Positions 1 to 6,613 are shown, numbered from the stretch's first letter. The stretch is DNA of 22,222 nt from Thermosulfurimonas sp. (GCA_015487645.1 WFPH01000029.1:1-22222), one strand, 5' to 3'. The notes: generated by a model not told the origin, from the sequence alone. Program-made: numbers and translations.

Positions 1-1457
1 ATGATAACCCGAAGACCGTTGGGAAGTTTACGATAAGTTGGGGGGATCACCGGTCCCAGGTCGCTGACGGCTACCCCTTGAGCCTCGAGCTCGGCCTCCT
101 CCACCAGACGCTGGAGTTCCTCCGTAGACATTCGCCCTTCAGCCGTAAGAATTCCCGCGACCACTTTTGGTGGGAGAAAGTATTTCTGAGCAGCCTCAAG
201 GATATCCTCGGGTTTGACCCTCCGGACGGCTTCCATATACTGGTTGGCCTTAAGGGGATCCCCAGCGACCATCTCAAAGGTACCCAGCTTGCGGGCCTCC
301 CCTTCCATGGTCTCTCGACTATAGACAAAGTCCGAAAGCACTTGGGTCTTGGCCCGTTGGAGTTCATCTTCCGGAACCGGTTCGTATTTCAGACGGAAGA
401 TCTCCACCAAAGCTTCTTTGAGGGCCGCTCGAAGGTTCTCTGGCGGAGCTGTACCGTAAACTTCAAAAAGACCCGGTCCCGCGGGGGTAAAGGCCGCGGC
501 CTCTACACTGTGCACCAACCCCAATCTGCGCCGGAGCTTGAGATAGAGTCGTGAAGAGTGTCCCTCACCGAGGAGGGCCGCGATTACGTCCATGATGGGG
601 GCCTCGGGTTCGATCAACCTGGGGGCCGGTAAGACAATTTCAAAGTAGTTTTCCTCTACCGGTTTACTGACTGTCACCGCCTGTGGGCTGCTCACATAAG
701 GCTCTTCCGGAAACTTTACCCTGGGAGACTTTCCCGGGGGAACTTTTCCAAAGTACTTTTCGATGAGTCCCAGGGTTTTCGAGGCCTCCACATCCCCCAC
801 CACGACCACCGCCATGTTAGAGGGGACATAATAACGGCGCACATAATTCAATATATCCTTTCGGGTGAGATTCTTGACCGTTTTTTCGTAACCTATAATG
901 GGGCGACGATAGGGGTATTTAAGATAAGCAGCCTGGAGGACCCTTTCGGAAAGGACGATCATAGGTCGGTCCTCGCGCATGCGCATCTCTTCGAGGACCA
1001 CTTCTTTTTCTCTTTCAAGCTCTTTGGCCTCAAAGGTGGCGTGAAAGACCGCGTCTGAAAGGATCTCTAGAGCAACCTCTAAGATATCTCGTGGCCCCAC
1101 AATGTAGTAGCAGGTGTAATCATAGGAGGTAAAGGCGTTGATGTAGCCCCCATGGGCCTCGATGGTCTCTGCAATCTCGCCTGGCCCTCTCTTTTCGGTG
1201 CCCTTAAAGATCATGTGTTCAATAAGATGGGTAATACCGGCTATTTTTTCGGATTCGTAAGTACTACCCACCTTCACCCAGACCTGAACCGCCACCACTG
1301 GCGCCCGATGATTCTCTTCTACGATAGCCACCAGACCATTAGAAAGAACATTCCGATGAACCCTTAAAGGACTCGTTTTCGCACCCATAACAGCCTTAAC
1401 ACACGCAGACACCGATATAATTAAGATCAATAAAAACCTTACAACCCCTAATTTCAT
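1..1457 (-). CDS. M16 (insulinase/pitrilysin) zinc metallopeptidase, exported, 3' end beyond the window
   Basis: Reading leftwards from ATG at 1457, the frame stays open to the window edge (about 485 codons). The product begins with a hydrophobic export signal (residues 7-18); V-S-A-C at 16-19 could be a lipobox, so it may be a lipoprotein. The inverted zinc motif H77-x-x-E80-H81 is intact, and a Glu-rich helix (E-V-V-L-E-E, about 152-157) supplies the third zinc ligand about 76 residues on, as in M16 peptidases. A GAGGGGG Shine-Dalgarno lies about 9 nt before this ATG; an ATG at 1461 is out of frame and stops early. The last codons before the edge (about 33-3) spell Y-R-K-L-P-N-G-L-R-V-I, which resembles the start of an M16 domain, so a second, probably inactive, module seems to follow in the same chain. 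Likely role: envelope or periplasmic peptide degradation. Confidence 0.9.
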   Translation of the reverse strand, partial: MKLGVVRFLLILIISVSACVKAVMGAKTSPLRVHRNVLSNGLVAIVEENHRAPVVAVQVWVKVGSTYESEKIAGITHLIEHMIFKGTEKRGPGEIAETIEAHGGYINAFTSYDYTCYYIVGPRDILEVALEILSDAVFHATFEAKELEREKEVVLEEMRMREDRPMIVLSERVLQAAYLKYPYRRPIIGYEKTVKNLTRKDILNYVRRYYVPSNMAVVVVGDVEASKTLGLIEKYFGKVPPGKSPRVKFPEEPYVSSPQAVTVSKPVEENYFEIVLPAPRLIEPEAPIMDVIAALLGEGHSSRLYLKLRRRLGLVHSVEAAAFTPAGPGLFEVYGTAPPENLRAALKEALVEIFRLKYEPVPEDELQRAKTQVLSDFVYSRETMEGEARKLGTFEMVAGDPLKANQYMEAVRRVKPEDILEAAQKYFLPPKVVAGILTAEGRMSTEELQRLVEEAELEAQGVAVSDLGPVIPPTYRKLPNGLRVI

Positions 1458-1604
1458 ACATTTTTACCCCCTCAGCTTTCAGGCTTAAAAGCTTACTGCG
1501 TTTGCCCCCAAAACACAATCCCAAAAAATACCTCCAAAAAGGATTTTTTAACAACTCAAAATTCCAAACTACAACCAATCAGAAGAACCTACAAAGTTTA
1601 AAAA

Positions 1605-1620
1605 TTTATTTCCAAATAAA
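1605..1620. promoter_or_regulatory. AT-rich perfect palindrome in the divergent intergenic region
   Basis: TTTATTT-CC-AAATAAA is a perfect 7-bp inverted repeat with a 2-nt centre. It lies between the divergent M16 peptidase and DUF3034-like genes, about 45 nt upstream of the -35 element of the latter. It could be an operator, but in a stretch this AT-rich a chance palindrome is plausible. The rest of 1458-1722 is AT-rich and shows no gene. Confidence 0.25.
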
Positions 1621-1665
1621 ATTGAAGCTTGTCATCATAAAAAATTAGAATATTTCAGATACTGC

Positions 1666-1695
1666 TTGACAATCCGAAATAAAATGAGATATTTT
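1666..1695 (+). promoter_or_regulatory. Sigma70-like promoter for the DUF3034/split-Soret unit
   Basis: A perfect TTGACA -35 at 1666-1671 is followed after 18 nt by TATTTT (1690-1695) as a candidate -10; GATATT two bases earlier is an alternative. It is about 30 nt ahead of the start codon at 1723 and rules out the upstream in-frame TTG at 1666 as a start, because that TTG is part of the -35 box. Confidence 0.55.
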
Positions 1696-1722
1696 CCCAT
1701 AAAAAATAATAAGGAGGTATTT

Positions 1723-2577
1723 ATGGTCAGGAGTATGTTTAAATTGTTTTTGGTAGTGGCAGGGGGGTGTTTGATACCGGGATTGTTTGGCGGGGTGTGG
1801 GCTGGTCCTCCTCTTACTACGCCGGAAGGGTTGGGAGGGGTAGCCCTAAATCCGATGGCTTATGTGGCCAACCCAGCTAAAGATGGCAAAGGGGCAAATA
1901 AGCAAGTAGTCGGATATCCCCAGATCGGGGTCTGGAAAATCAATTTTTACCAAAACAAACCTGGCCCCATAGGAAGAATTGATTGGACGGCCATGGGGGC
2001 TACCATAAGTTTCTTTAACCGTTTCGAAGTAGGATACGCTAGGGAAAACGTAGATATAGATAATATTCAAAATGTTGGGGTAGACAATCTTGCTTTCAAA
2101 GTGGCCTTGGTAAAAGAAGGAGCTTTTGACATAAAACACTTTCCGGCCATCTCTGTTGGGGTTATTGCCAAGGAAACCAATTTCAACGGGGCCAAGCACA
2201 AGCGCAGCGTGGATTATTATGTAGTAGGCACCAAGACCATCTCTAGCCTTCCTTTACCGCTGGTCATCAATGCAGGATTGCGCGTCACCAAAGGTGTAGT
2301 CCGGGGGGTCTTAGGCTTTGGAAATGACCAGGATACTATCTTTTTTGGCAATATCGAGGCCGTAGTTTTCAAAAAATTCATCATAGGATGGGAATTCCAA
2401 GACGCCGTAGATGCCGGAAATGGATACAAAACCCACTCCATGTGGGAAGCTCATATAGCTTATATGCCTAATCCCAAACTCACACTAGTAGGTTCTTTAG
2501 GTTATGTCGGAGACCACAAAGAAAGCGGAAATGCTTTCGGTAAGGCCTTTGTGCTTAGTCTTCAATATGCTTTCTAA
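1723..2577 (+). CDS. Probable outer-membrane beta-barrel protein, DUF3034-like
   Basis: The start is ATG 1723, with AAGGAGGT five bases upstream. The 284-aa product opens with a signal peptide (hydrophobic core about residues 7-24, likely cleavage after V-W-A). It then carries alternating hydrophobic strands and ends in L-Q-Y-A-F, a C-terminal aromatic typical of barrels inserted by BamA. Several stretches recall DUF3034 proteins: P-L-T-T-x-E-G-x-G-G-V-A near the N-terminus, a D-Y-Y-V-V-x-T-K strand, an L-R-V-T-K-G-x-x-x-G-x-L-G-F-G segment, and a late A-Y-M-P-N-x-K-L-T-L strand. The family has no agreed function; a pore or small-molecule channel is only an inference. The gene is probably transcribed with the cytochrome gene 59 nt downstream, since no terminator lies between. 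Confidence 0.6.
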   Translation: MVRSMFKLFLVVAGGCLIPGLFGGVWAGPPLTTPEGLGGVALNPMAYVANPAKDGKGANKQVVGYPQIGVWKINFYQNKPGPIGRIDWTAMGATISFFNRFEVGYARENVDIDNIQNVGVDNLAFKVALVKEGAFDIKHFPAISVGVIAKETNFNGAKHKRSVDYYVVGTKTISSLPLPLVINAGLRVTKGVVRGVLGFGNDQDTIFFGNIEAVVFKKFIIGWEFQDAVDAGNGYKTHSMWEAHIAYMPNPKLTLVGSLGYVGDHKESGNAFGKAFVLSLQYAF

Positions 2578-2601
2578 TCTTTACTAAATTCTTTACTAAA
2601 T
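2578..2601 (+). repeat. Perfect 12-bp tandem duplication
   Basis: TCTTTACTAAAT occurs twice head to tail, starting immediately after the stop codon of the barrel gene. It has the form of a recent slippage duplication in the spacer before the cytochrome gene. No hairpin or binding-site symmetry is evident. Confidence 0.8.
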
Positions 2602-2636
2602 TGAAACAAAGTTAAATCCAAATAAAGGAGGGAGCC

Positions 2637-3398
2637 ATGAAACTATCAAGAAGGGATTTTCTCCTCACTTCCGGGGTCATGGTCGGTTTGATGGCTAGCG
2701 GAAAGTTTCTGCATAGTCAGGCCTGGGCTTACACCTATCCCTCGGAGTTCGAGTATGCCGAGTTAGATCTGGAAGAGGTCGGGTGGGAGGCTTACCGCAA
2801 CTATTTTAAAAAGTGGTGTTGTTCCACGGTTTTAGCGGGCCTGGTGAGCCAACTACGGAAAAGAGTGGGCGGTCCCTGGAAAGACTTTCCCATTGACGCC
2901 TACCGTTGGGCTCATGGGGGACTAGCCGGTTGGGGAGCTCTGTGTGGAACCATGGTTGGGGCTGGCATAGTCATCGGGCTAGTTACCAAGGACACGGATA
3001 CCGCCGAGGCCATGGTGAATGATCTGGCGTTTTTCTATTCTTACACTCCTCTCCCCCAATATCAGCCCAGGAAAATTCTCAAGGCTGAGATTCAGAACAT
3101 GAGTGTGGCCGGAACCCCGGTTTGCCACATCTCCGTAGGAAGATGGATGTCCGCCGAAGGAGTGGCCTTTTTTACCGAGGAAAGGGCCGAAAGATGTGCT
3201 CGACTTTCGGCGGATGTAGCTATGAAAGCCGCTCAAATGCTCAACGAGTGGTATAAAAACGGCAAAAAGTACAAACCTAAAAACCGGGTACTCTACAATC
3301 TTCTCCACAATGGGATCACTTCCCAAAATAACTGTATGGATTGTCACGGAGCCAACGTTCCTAATCCCGAAGAGACTTACGCTACCCTCAAAAAATAA
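2637..3398 (+). CDS. Split-Soret-type cytochrome c (C-GCAxxG-C-C family), Tat-exported
   Basis: This is a 253-aa protein starting at ATG 2637 behind AAAGGAGGGAG. It opens with a textbook twin-arginine signal (S-R-R-D-F-L-L, residues 4-10) and a likely cleavage after A-W-A (29-31), so it is exported folded with its cofactor. The mature part has the C-GCAxxG-C-C pattern: Cys61-Cys62, a G-G-x-A-G-W-G-A-L-C-G segment with Cys103, then Cys163 and Cys187. Near the end there is one haem-c motif, C233-M-D-C236-H237. The order and length match split-Soret cytochrome c of sulfate reducers, known as a dimer carrying haem c and Fe-S clusters. The likely role is periplasmic electron transfer; its partner is not known. 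It sits between the barrel gene and the sulfur-trafficking cluster and is closed by its own terminator. Confidence 0.85.
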   Translation: MKLSRRDFLLTSGVMVGLMASGKFLHSQAWAYTYPSEFEYAELDLEEVGWEAYRNYFKKWCCSTVLAGLVSQLRKRVGGPWKDFPIDAYRWAHGGLAGWGALCGTMVGAGIVIGLVTKDTDTAEAMVNDLAFFYSYTPLPQYQPRKILKAEIQNMSVAGTPVCHISVGRWMSAEGVAFFTEERAERCARLSADVAMKAAQMLNEWYKNGKKYKPKNRVLYNLLHNGITSQNNCMDCHGANVPNPEETYATLKK

Positions 3399-3415
3399 AA
3401 AGATTTAAATAGCTA

Positions 3416-3450
3416 GGGGGAGATTTACGGCGGAAATCTCCCCCCTTTTA
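3416..3450 (+). terminator. Rho-independent terminator after the split-Soret gene
   Basis: GGGGGAGATTT (3416-3426) pairs perfectly with AAATCTCCCCC (3434-3444) around a 7-nt loop. A C and a short TTTT run follow. It separates the barrel/cytochrome unit from the downstream permease operon. Confidence 0.85.
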
Positions 3451-3544
3451 AGCTAAACTACAAACCTAAGAATGGTAAAGTTAAAAGAGAAAGGAGGGGG
3501 AACCGGTCTCAAAAATAAGTTTGACCGCAGAATTTCGAAAGATG

Positions 3545-3560
3545 TGTGCCCAAAATCACA
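3545..3560 (+). promoter_or_regulatory. CRP/FNR-family-like operator upstream of the YTD cluster
   Basis: TGTGC-CCAAAA-TCACA matches the TGTGA-N6-TCACA CRP-type consensus at 9 of 10 half-site positions. Its centre lies about 28 nt before the -35 box at 3581, roughly -62 from the expected transcription start, which is the class I activator position. Half-site symmetry is seen in the sequence; the identity of any regulator is inference. Confidence 0.45.
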
Positions 3561-3580
3561 CGATTCAGTTGTTATTCCAT

Positions 3581-3609
3581 TTGACAGTAAAGGGGGTTTT
3601 TGTTAAAGA
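3581..3609 (+). promoter_or_regulatory. Promoter for the sulfur-trafficking operon
   Basis: There is a perfect TTGACA at 3581-3586. The -10 is weak: TAAAGA at 3604-3609 with a 17-nt spacer, or TTAAAG one base earlier. A strong -35 with a poor -10 and an upstream operator-like site would suit an activator-dependent promoter. The rest of 3451-3639 shows no gene. Confidence 0.45.
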
Positions 3610-3639
3610 CTGGAATAAAATTTCGCAGGGAGGGGCTTT

Positions 3640-4800
3640 ATGAGTGCTTTAAAGCGGACTTATGAAAATCTTTGTACCAAACACTGGTCTCCCATGCTCG
3701 GGGGAATACTCCTGGCTTTTTTGGTAGTACTTTTAGAGGCCTGGTATCGTCCCTGGGGTATCGTAGGAGGTCTCCGGAATTGGGCGGACTGGCTATTCTA
3801 CCATCTGGGGCTTTATGATGAACCTCCCACCTTTCATCCCATCTTCTCCTCCACTTCTTCTATTTTGGATATAGGTCTCATCTGGGGGGCTTTCATCTCG
3901 GCGGCCCTGGGACGGGAATTTGGTATCCGTGTTCCTCCGAAGATCGAATTCATAAAGGCCGTGGTGGCCGGGATCCTCATGGGTATCGGGGCTTCTCTGG
4001 CTATGGGCTGTAACGTGGGTGGTTTTTACATGGCGGTGAACAACCTTGCGGCCAACGGTTTCATCATGCTCATCGGTCTCATCTTCGGGGTCATCCTGGC
4101 GATCAAATATCTTTACTGGGAGCTTGAACATTTTCCGAGCTCCGGAGGGTTCGAGATCAGCTTTCAAAAGATCAATCCCTTCCTCGGGGTGATCGCTCTC
4201 ATTGGGCTTCTCGTAGCTACCAAGGCTTATTTTGGAAGTGACCTCGATCGGGGTGAGATTCTGGGAGGTTGTTTGATCCTAGCCGCGGGTATCGGTTACG
4301 TGATGCACCGCAGCCGTTTCTGCATGGTAAACGCCCTGCGAGAGCCCTTCATGACCGGAGATGCGGAGATGGGCAAGGCCCTTACGGTAAGCCTGATTCT
4401 TTCGGCCGTGGGGATCGCCATCCTCAAGTACAATGGCATACGTCCCGAGAGCGCCTATGTTACGCCCACCTTCATCCAGGGAGCCCTTATCGGTGGCTTC
4501 ATCTTCGGCTTCGGCATGACGGTAGCCGGAGGGTGTGGTTCCGGAAGTCTCTGGCGAGTGGCTGAAGGGCAGATAAAGCTCGTCATCGTGGCCATTGTGT
4601 TTGCCCTGACCAACTCCCTGATCCGGCACTTTTTCGCGGAGCATGAGGTCATCGAGAACGGCTATCTTGGAAAAGCTATCTTCATGCCGGAATACCTGGG
4701 CTATGCCGGAACCATTCTGCTAATTGCCCTGGTGGTCCTGGTGTGGTACATCGTGATTGATTGGAACGAGGACAGCAATAAGCTGGTCCTCGAGATGTAA
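3640..4800 (+). CDS. yedE: YedE/YeeE-family sulfur-species permease (first gene of YTD cluster)
   Basis: This is a 386-aa polytopic membrane protein starting at ATG 3640 behind GGGAGGGG. It has two similar halves and about nine or more hydrophobic spans. The family's cysteine-bearing pore motifs are all present: M-G-C124-N-V-G-G, S-R-F-C228-M-V-N and A-G-G-C299-G-S-G. In the characterised relative TsuA, three conserved cysteines relay thiosulfate through the membrane, so thiosulfate or a related sulfur or selenium species is the likely substrate. The gene is followed 26 nt later by a TusA carrier, the usual cytoplasmic acceptor for YeeE permeases. The first span (about residues 20-35) and the last (about 355-378) flank the core. 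The exact substrate cannot be read from sequence. Confidence 0.92.
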   Translation: MSALKRTYENLCTKHWSPMLGGILLAFLVVLLEAWYRPWGIVGGLRNWADWLFYHLGLYDEPPTFHPIFSSTSSILDIGLIWGAFISAALGREFGIRVPPKIEFIKAVVAGILMGIGASLAMGCNVGGFYMAVNNLAANGFIMLIGLIFGVILAIKYLYWELEHFPSSGGFEISFQKINPFLGVIALIGLLVATKAYFGSDLDRGEILGGCLILAAGIGYVMHRSRFCMVNALREPFMTGDAEMGKALTVSLILSAVGIAILKYNGIRPESAYVTPTFIQGALIGGFIFGFGMTVAGGCGSGSLWRVAEGQIKLVIVAIVFALTNSLIRHFFAEHEVIENGYLGKAIFMPEYLGYAGTILLIALVVLVWYIVIDWNEDSNKLVLEM

Positions 4801-4826
4801 AAAAATCCACATAAGGAGGTTACGAA

Positions 4827-5087
4827 ATGTCTGACATCAAAATTGCTCCGGATGACATCAAGCCTGACATGACCATCGATTGCAAAGGTCTCTCCTGTCC
4901 CATGCCGCTGTTGAAGACCAAGAAGGCTATCCAGAAGCTGCAGCCCGGCCAGATCTTGGAAGTTCTTGGTACTGATCCGGGGTCCCGGAACGACATTCCC
5001 GGTTGGTGTGAGCGGGCTGGGCACGAGTATCTCGGCGAGAAACAGGACCAGGGTTTCATTCGCTTTTACGTCAAAAAGGGTCAATAA
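4827..5087 (+). CDS. tusA: TusA-family sulfur carrier protein
   Basis: This 86-aa protein has AAGGAGGT eight bases before its ATG. It carries the TusA signature D-C-K-G-L-S-C24-P-M-P-L-L-K, in which Cys24 is the persulfide-bearing residue, plus Cys19 and a third cysteine, Cys61, in G-W-C-E-R-A-G-H. Proteins of this family carry sulfane sulfur between a donor (rhodanese or permease) and DsrE-type acceptors in the cytoplasm. It sits directly between the permease and a DsrE-like gene, so it probably takes sulfur from the permease. The gene ends with two stops in succession (TAA TAG). Confidence 0.93.
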   Translation: MSDIKIAPDDIKPDMTIDCKGLSCPMPLLKTKKAIQKLQPGQILEVLGTDPGSRNDIPGWCERAGHEYLGEKQDQGFIRFYVKKGQ

Positions 5088-5106
5088 TAGGGAAAGGAGG
5101 TAGAAG

Positions 5107-5439
5107 ATGGCTAAAGATCCCGACAAGCTTGGTATTTTTGTAACCAATCCCCAATACATGCCTCATTTAGTAAAGATCGTAGAAGCAGCCCAGAGGGCCG
5201 GCAAGAAGGTCAAAATCTTCTTCACCTTCAAGGCTGTACACCTCACCAAGCAACCAGATTTCCCCAAGCTGGTACAGATGATTCCGGAGGCGGATCTCGC
5301 CATCTGTGCCGATAGCTACACCTGTGAGGGCTTCGATGTGGAAACGGATATTCCCGGTGGCATGACCCCTAAACAGATGCGCACCCAGGCTTACCATGGC
5401 GAGATTCTGGACGAGTGCGGCAAATATCTGGTGCTGTAA
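5107..5439 (+). CDS. DsrE-like sulfurtransferase-fold protein
   Basis: This is a 110-aa soluble protein with AAAGGAGGT before ATG 5107. It shows the DsrE/DsrF-like alternating fold: a first strand (L-G-I-F-V-T), a helix ending A-G-K-K-V, a strand with I-F-F-T-F, and the segment A-D-L-A-I-C67-A-D-S-Y-T-C73. A third cysteine, Cys104, lies six residues before the C-terminal L. Cys67 is placed like the active cysteine of DsrE-type carriers at the end of a strand, and Cys73 could form a redox pair with it. It is likely to exchange persulfide sulfur with the TusA encoded 19 nt upstream. Confidence 0.82.
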   Translation: MAKDPDKLGIFVTNPQYMPHLVKIVEAAQRAGKKVKIFFTFKAVHLTKQPDFPKLVQMIPEADLAICADSYTCEGFDVETDIPGGMTPKQMRTQAYHGEILDECGKYLVL

Positions 5440-5464
5440 AAAATTTAATTGAAGGAGGGCAAAA

Positions 5465-5830
5465 ATGGCGGAATCTCTTAAAGTGTTTTTCTTAATCGCC
5501 AATAGAATCTATATCAGCGATGGTATCCGCTCCACTTTGGGGCTTTCGGTGGAAAATCATTACTCCCACGCTTGCATCTTTTACAATAAGATGCCCAAGG
5601 TCACGGAGTACGTCCAGGAAAACATCGACTGGATCCGGGATATGGAAGGGGACGTTTTCGCCGTGGTGGACACCATGGACGACGAGGCCAAGAAGTACAA
5701 TGTGGATGAAGTAGGCCTCACCCCCATTACCCTGGAGGAGCTGGCCCAAAAGCTTCGCGAGGCCGATGTGATCATCGGCTACGGGCTTCCCAAACAGAAA
5801 CATGCTCCGCCTCCAGCCTGTGCGGACTAA
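5465..5830 (+). CDS. YTD-cluster conserved protein, possibly DsrE-fold (121 aa)
   Basis: This gene starts at ATG 5465 with GAAGGAGGG close upstream. The soluble product opens with a strand (L-K-V-F-F-L-I-A) followed by S-D-G-I-R-S-T-L-G-L, a layout reminiscent of a DsrE or NAD-free Rossmann-like fold. A single core cysteine, Cys37, follows a second hydrophobic segment (S-H-A-C-I-F), and the tail H-A-P-P-P-A-C119-A-D carries another. No enzyme family is firmly recognised. Its fourth place in the operon matches the first of two uncharacterised proteins described for YTD clusters, so a role in sulfur relay or permease regulation is inferred from context only. Confidence 0.75.
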   Translation: MAESLKVFFLIANRIYISDGIRSTLGLSVENHYSHACIFYNKMPKVTEYVQENIDWIRDMEGDVFAVVDTMDDEAKKYNVDEVGLTPITLEELAQKLREADVIIGYGLPKQKHAPPPACAD

Positions 5831-5872
5831 CCGGCTCTAGACTAAATTCTATAAGATGGTAGGAGGGCGAAG

Positions 5873-6052
5873 ATGAAAATCCTGCATGTGTACAGAAATG
5901 AACCCAATGACGAGGTCAAAAAATTAGTCTCCCTCTTAAATGAAGGAAATGAAGCCATGGAGTTCAAGCTCTACGAGGCCAAAGAGGATGCCGATTACGA
6001 CAAGCTCATCCAGATGATATGGGAGGCTGATAAGACCATAAGCTGGTGGTAG
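5873..6052 (+). CDS. Small YTD-cluster protein of unknown function (59 aa)
   Basis: This is a short gene with TAGGAGGG ending six bases before ATG 5873, closing with TAG at 6050-6052. The product starts M-K-I-L-H-V-Y-R-N-E-P and is acidic, without cysteine. It is predicted as strand-helix-strand-helix, and ends in the unusual I-S-W-W. The good Shine-Dalgarno, the position 42 nt after the 121-aa gene and just before the operon terminator, and the codon use all argue it is real. A last small open frame is part of described YTD clusters. Having no cysteine, it is unlikely to carry sulfur itself; a structural or partner role is a guess. Confidence 0.8.
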   Translation: MKILHVYRNEPNDEVKKLVSLLNEGNEAMEFKLYEAKEDADYDKLIQMIWEADKTISWW

Positions 6053-6059
6053 ATTTCTG

Positions 6060-6084
6060 GGGCCGGGCTTAAGCCCGGCCCTTT
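6060..6084. terminator. Convergent palindromic terminator between YTD operon and hpt
   Basis: GGGCCGGGCTT (6060-6070) and AAGCCCGGCCC (6071-6081) form a perfect 22-bp palindrome, in practice a 9-bp GC stem with a TTAA loop. TTT follows on the plus side. The minus-strand hpt stop is at 6086-6088, so it could serve both directions, although the minus side lacks a clear U run. Confidence 0.7.
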
Positions 6085-6085
6085 C

Positions 6086-6613
6086 TCAAGTTTTTACCAC
6101 TTCATAAAGCCCCGGAAGGTGCCGGTAACGTTCTGCATAATCTAAACCATACCCTACCAAAAAGCCCTTTGGGATCTCAAAGGCCTTAAAATCAATAGGG
6201 ATCTGGACTTTGCGTCTTTCGCTCTTATCCACAAAGCAGCAAATCTTCACCGAAGCGGGCTCATGAAGCTTGAGATGCTCCAAAAGATAAGCCAGCGTAT
6301 AACCCGTATCCACAATGTCCTCCACTACCAGCACGTGTTTCCCTTTAAGGCTAAGTTCCACATCTTTGGTAATCTGGACCTCTCCCGCAGAGGTATCCGA
6401 GAAACCGTAGCTTTTAAGCCGCACAAAATCCACCTCCACCTGAGGGAGTTTAAGGGCCCGCATGAGATCCGCCATAAAGACAAAAGCCCCCTTTAAAATG
6501 CCCACCAGGACCAACGATTGGCCCTGGTACTCTCTGGTAATCTCCTCTCCGAGTTCTCGGATTCTCTGAGCAATCTTTTCCGGGGACAGGATAAGTTTCA
6601 ACTCTTCAGCCAT
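6086..6613 (-). CDS. hpt: Hypoxanthine (guanine) phosphoribosyltransferase
   Basis: This 175-aa cytoplasmic purine-salvage enzyme joins hypoxanthine or guanine to PRPP, giving IMP or GMP. The PRPP loop V-L-V-V-E-D-I-V-D-T-G-Y-T is intact, preceded by the L-K-G-A-F-V-F-M-A-D-L segment and V-D-F-V-R-L-K-S-Y-G. The C-terminal base-binding region has D-K-S-E-R-R and F-L-V-G-Y-G-L-D-Y-A-E-R-Y-R. ATG 6613 (M-A-E-E-L-K) is preferred over an in-frame ATG at 6655: it leaves 16 nt after the upstream stop, follows a GGAG/AAAGG ribosome site, and gives the usual family length. It is the last gene of the minus-strand operon with the acyltransferase and GGDEF genes. Confidence 0.95.
   Translation of the reverse strand: MAEELKLILSPEKIAQRIRELGEEITREYQGQSLVLVGILKGAFVFMADLMRALKLPQVEVDFVRLKSYGFSDTSAGEVQITKDVELSLKGKHVLVVEDIVDTGYTLAYLLEHLKLHEPASVKICCFVDKSERRKVQIPIDFKAFEIPKGFLVGYGLDYAERYRHLPGLYEVVKT

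Noticed and set aside
78..554. Open frame of 158 codons on the plus strand
   Set aside because: It is antisense to the M16 peptidase, whose zinc site and second-module start are in the other strand; no family motif is seen.
1396..1578. 60-codon minus-strand frame overlapping the M16 start region
   Set aside because: Its internal ATG at 1461 is one frame off the peptidase and the frame stops before the zinc motif; no Shine-Dalgarno precedes ATG 1578 and the composition is AT-rich intergenic.
3544..3561. GTGTG/CACAC stem as a terminator or riboswitch element
   Set aside because: It is only five base pairs with no U run, and is better read as a protein-binding half-site pair.
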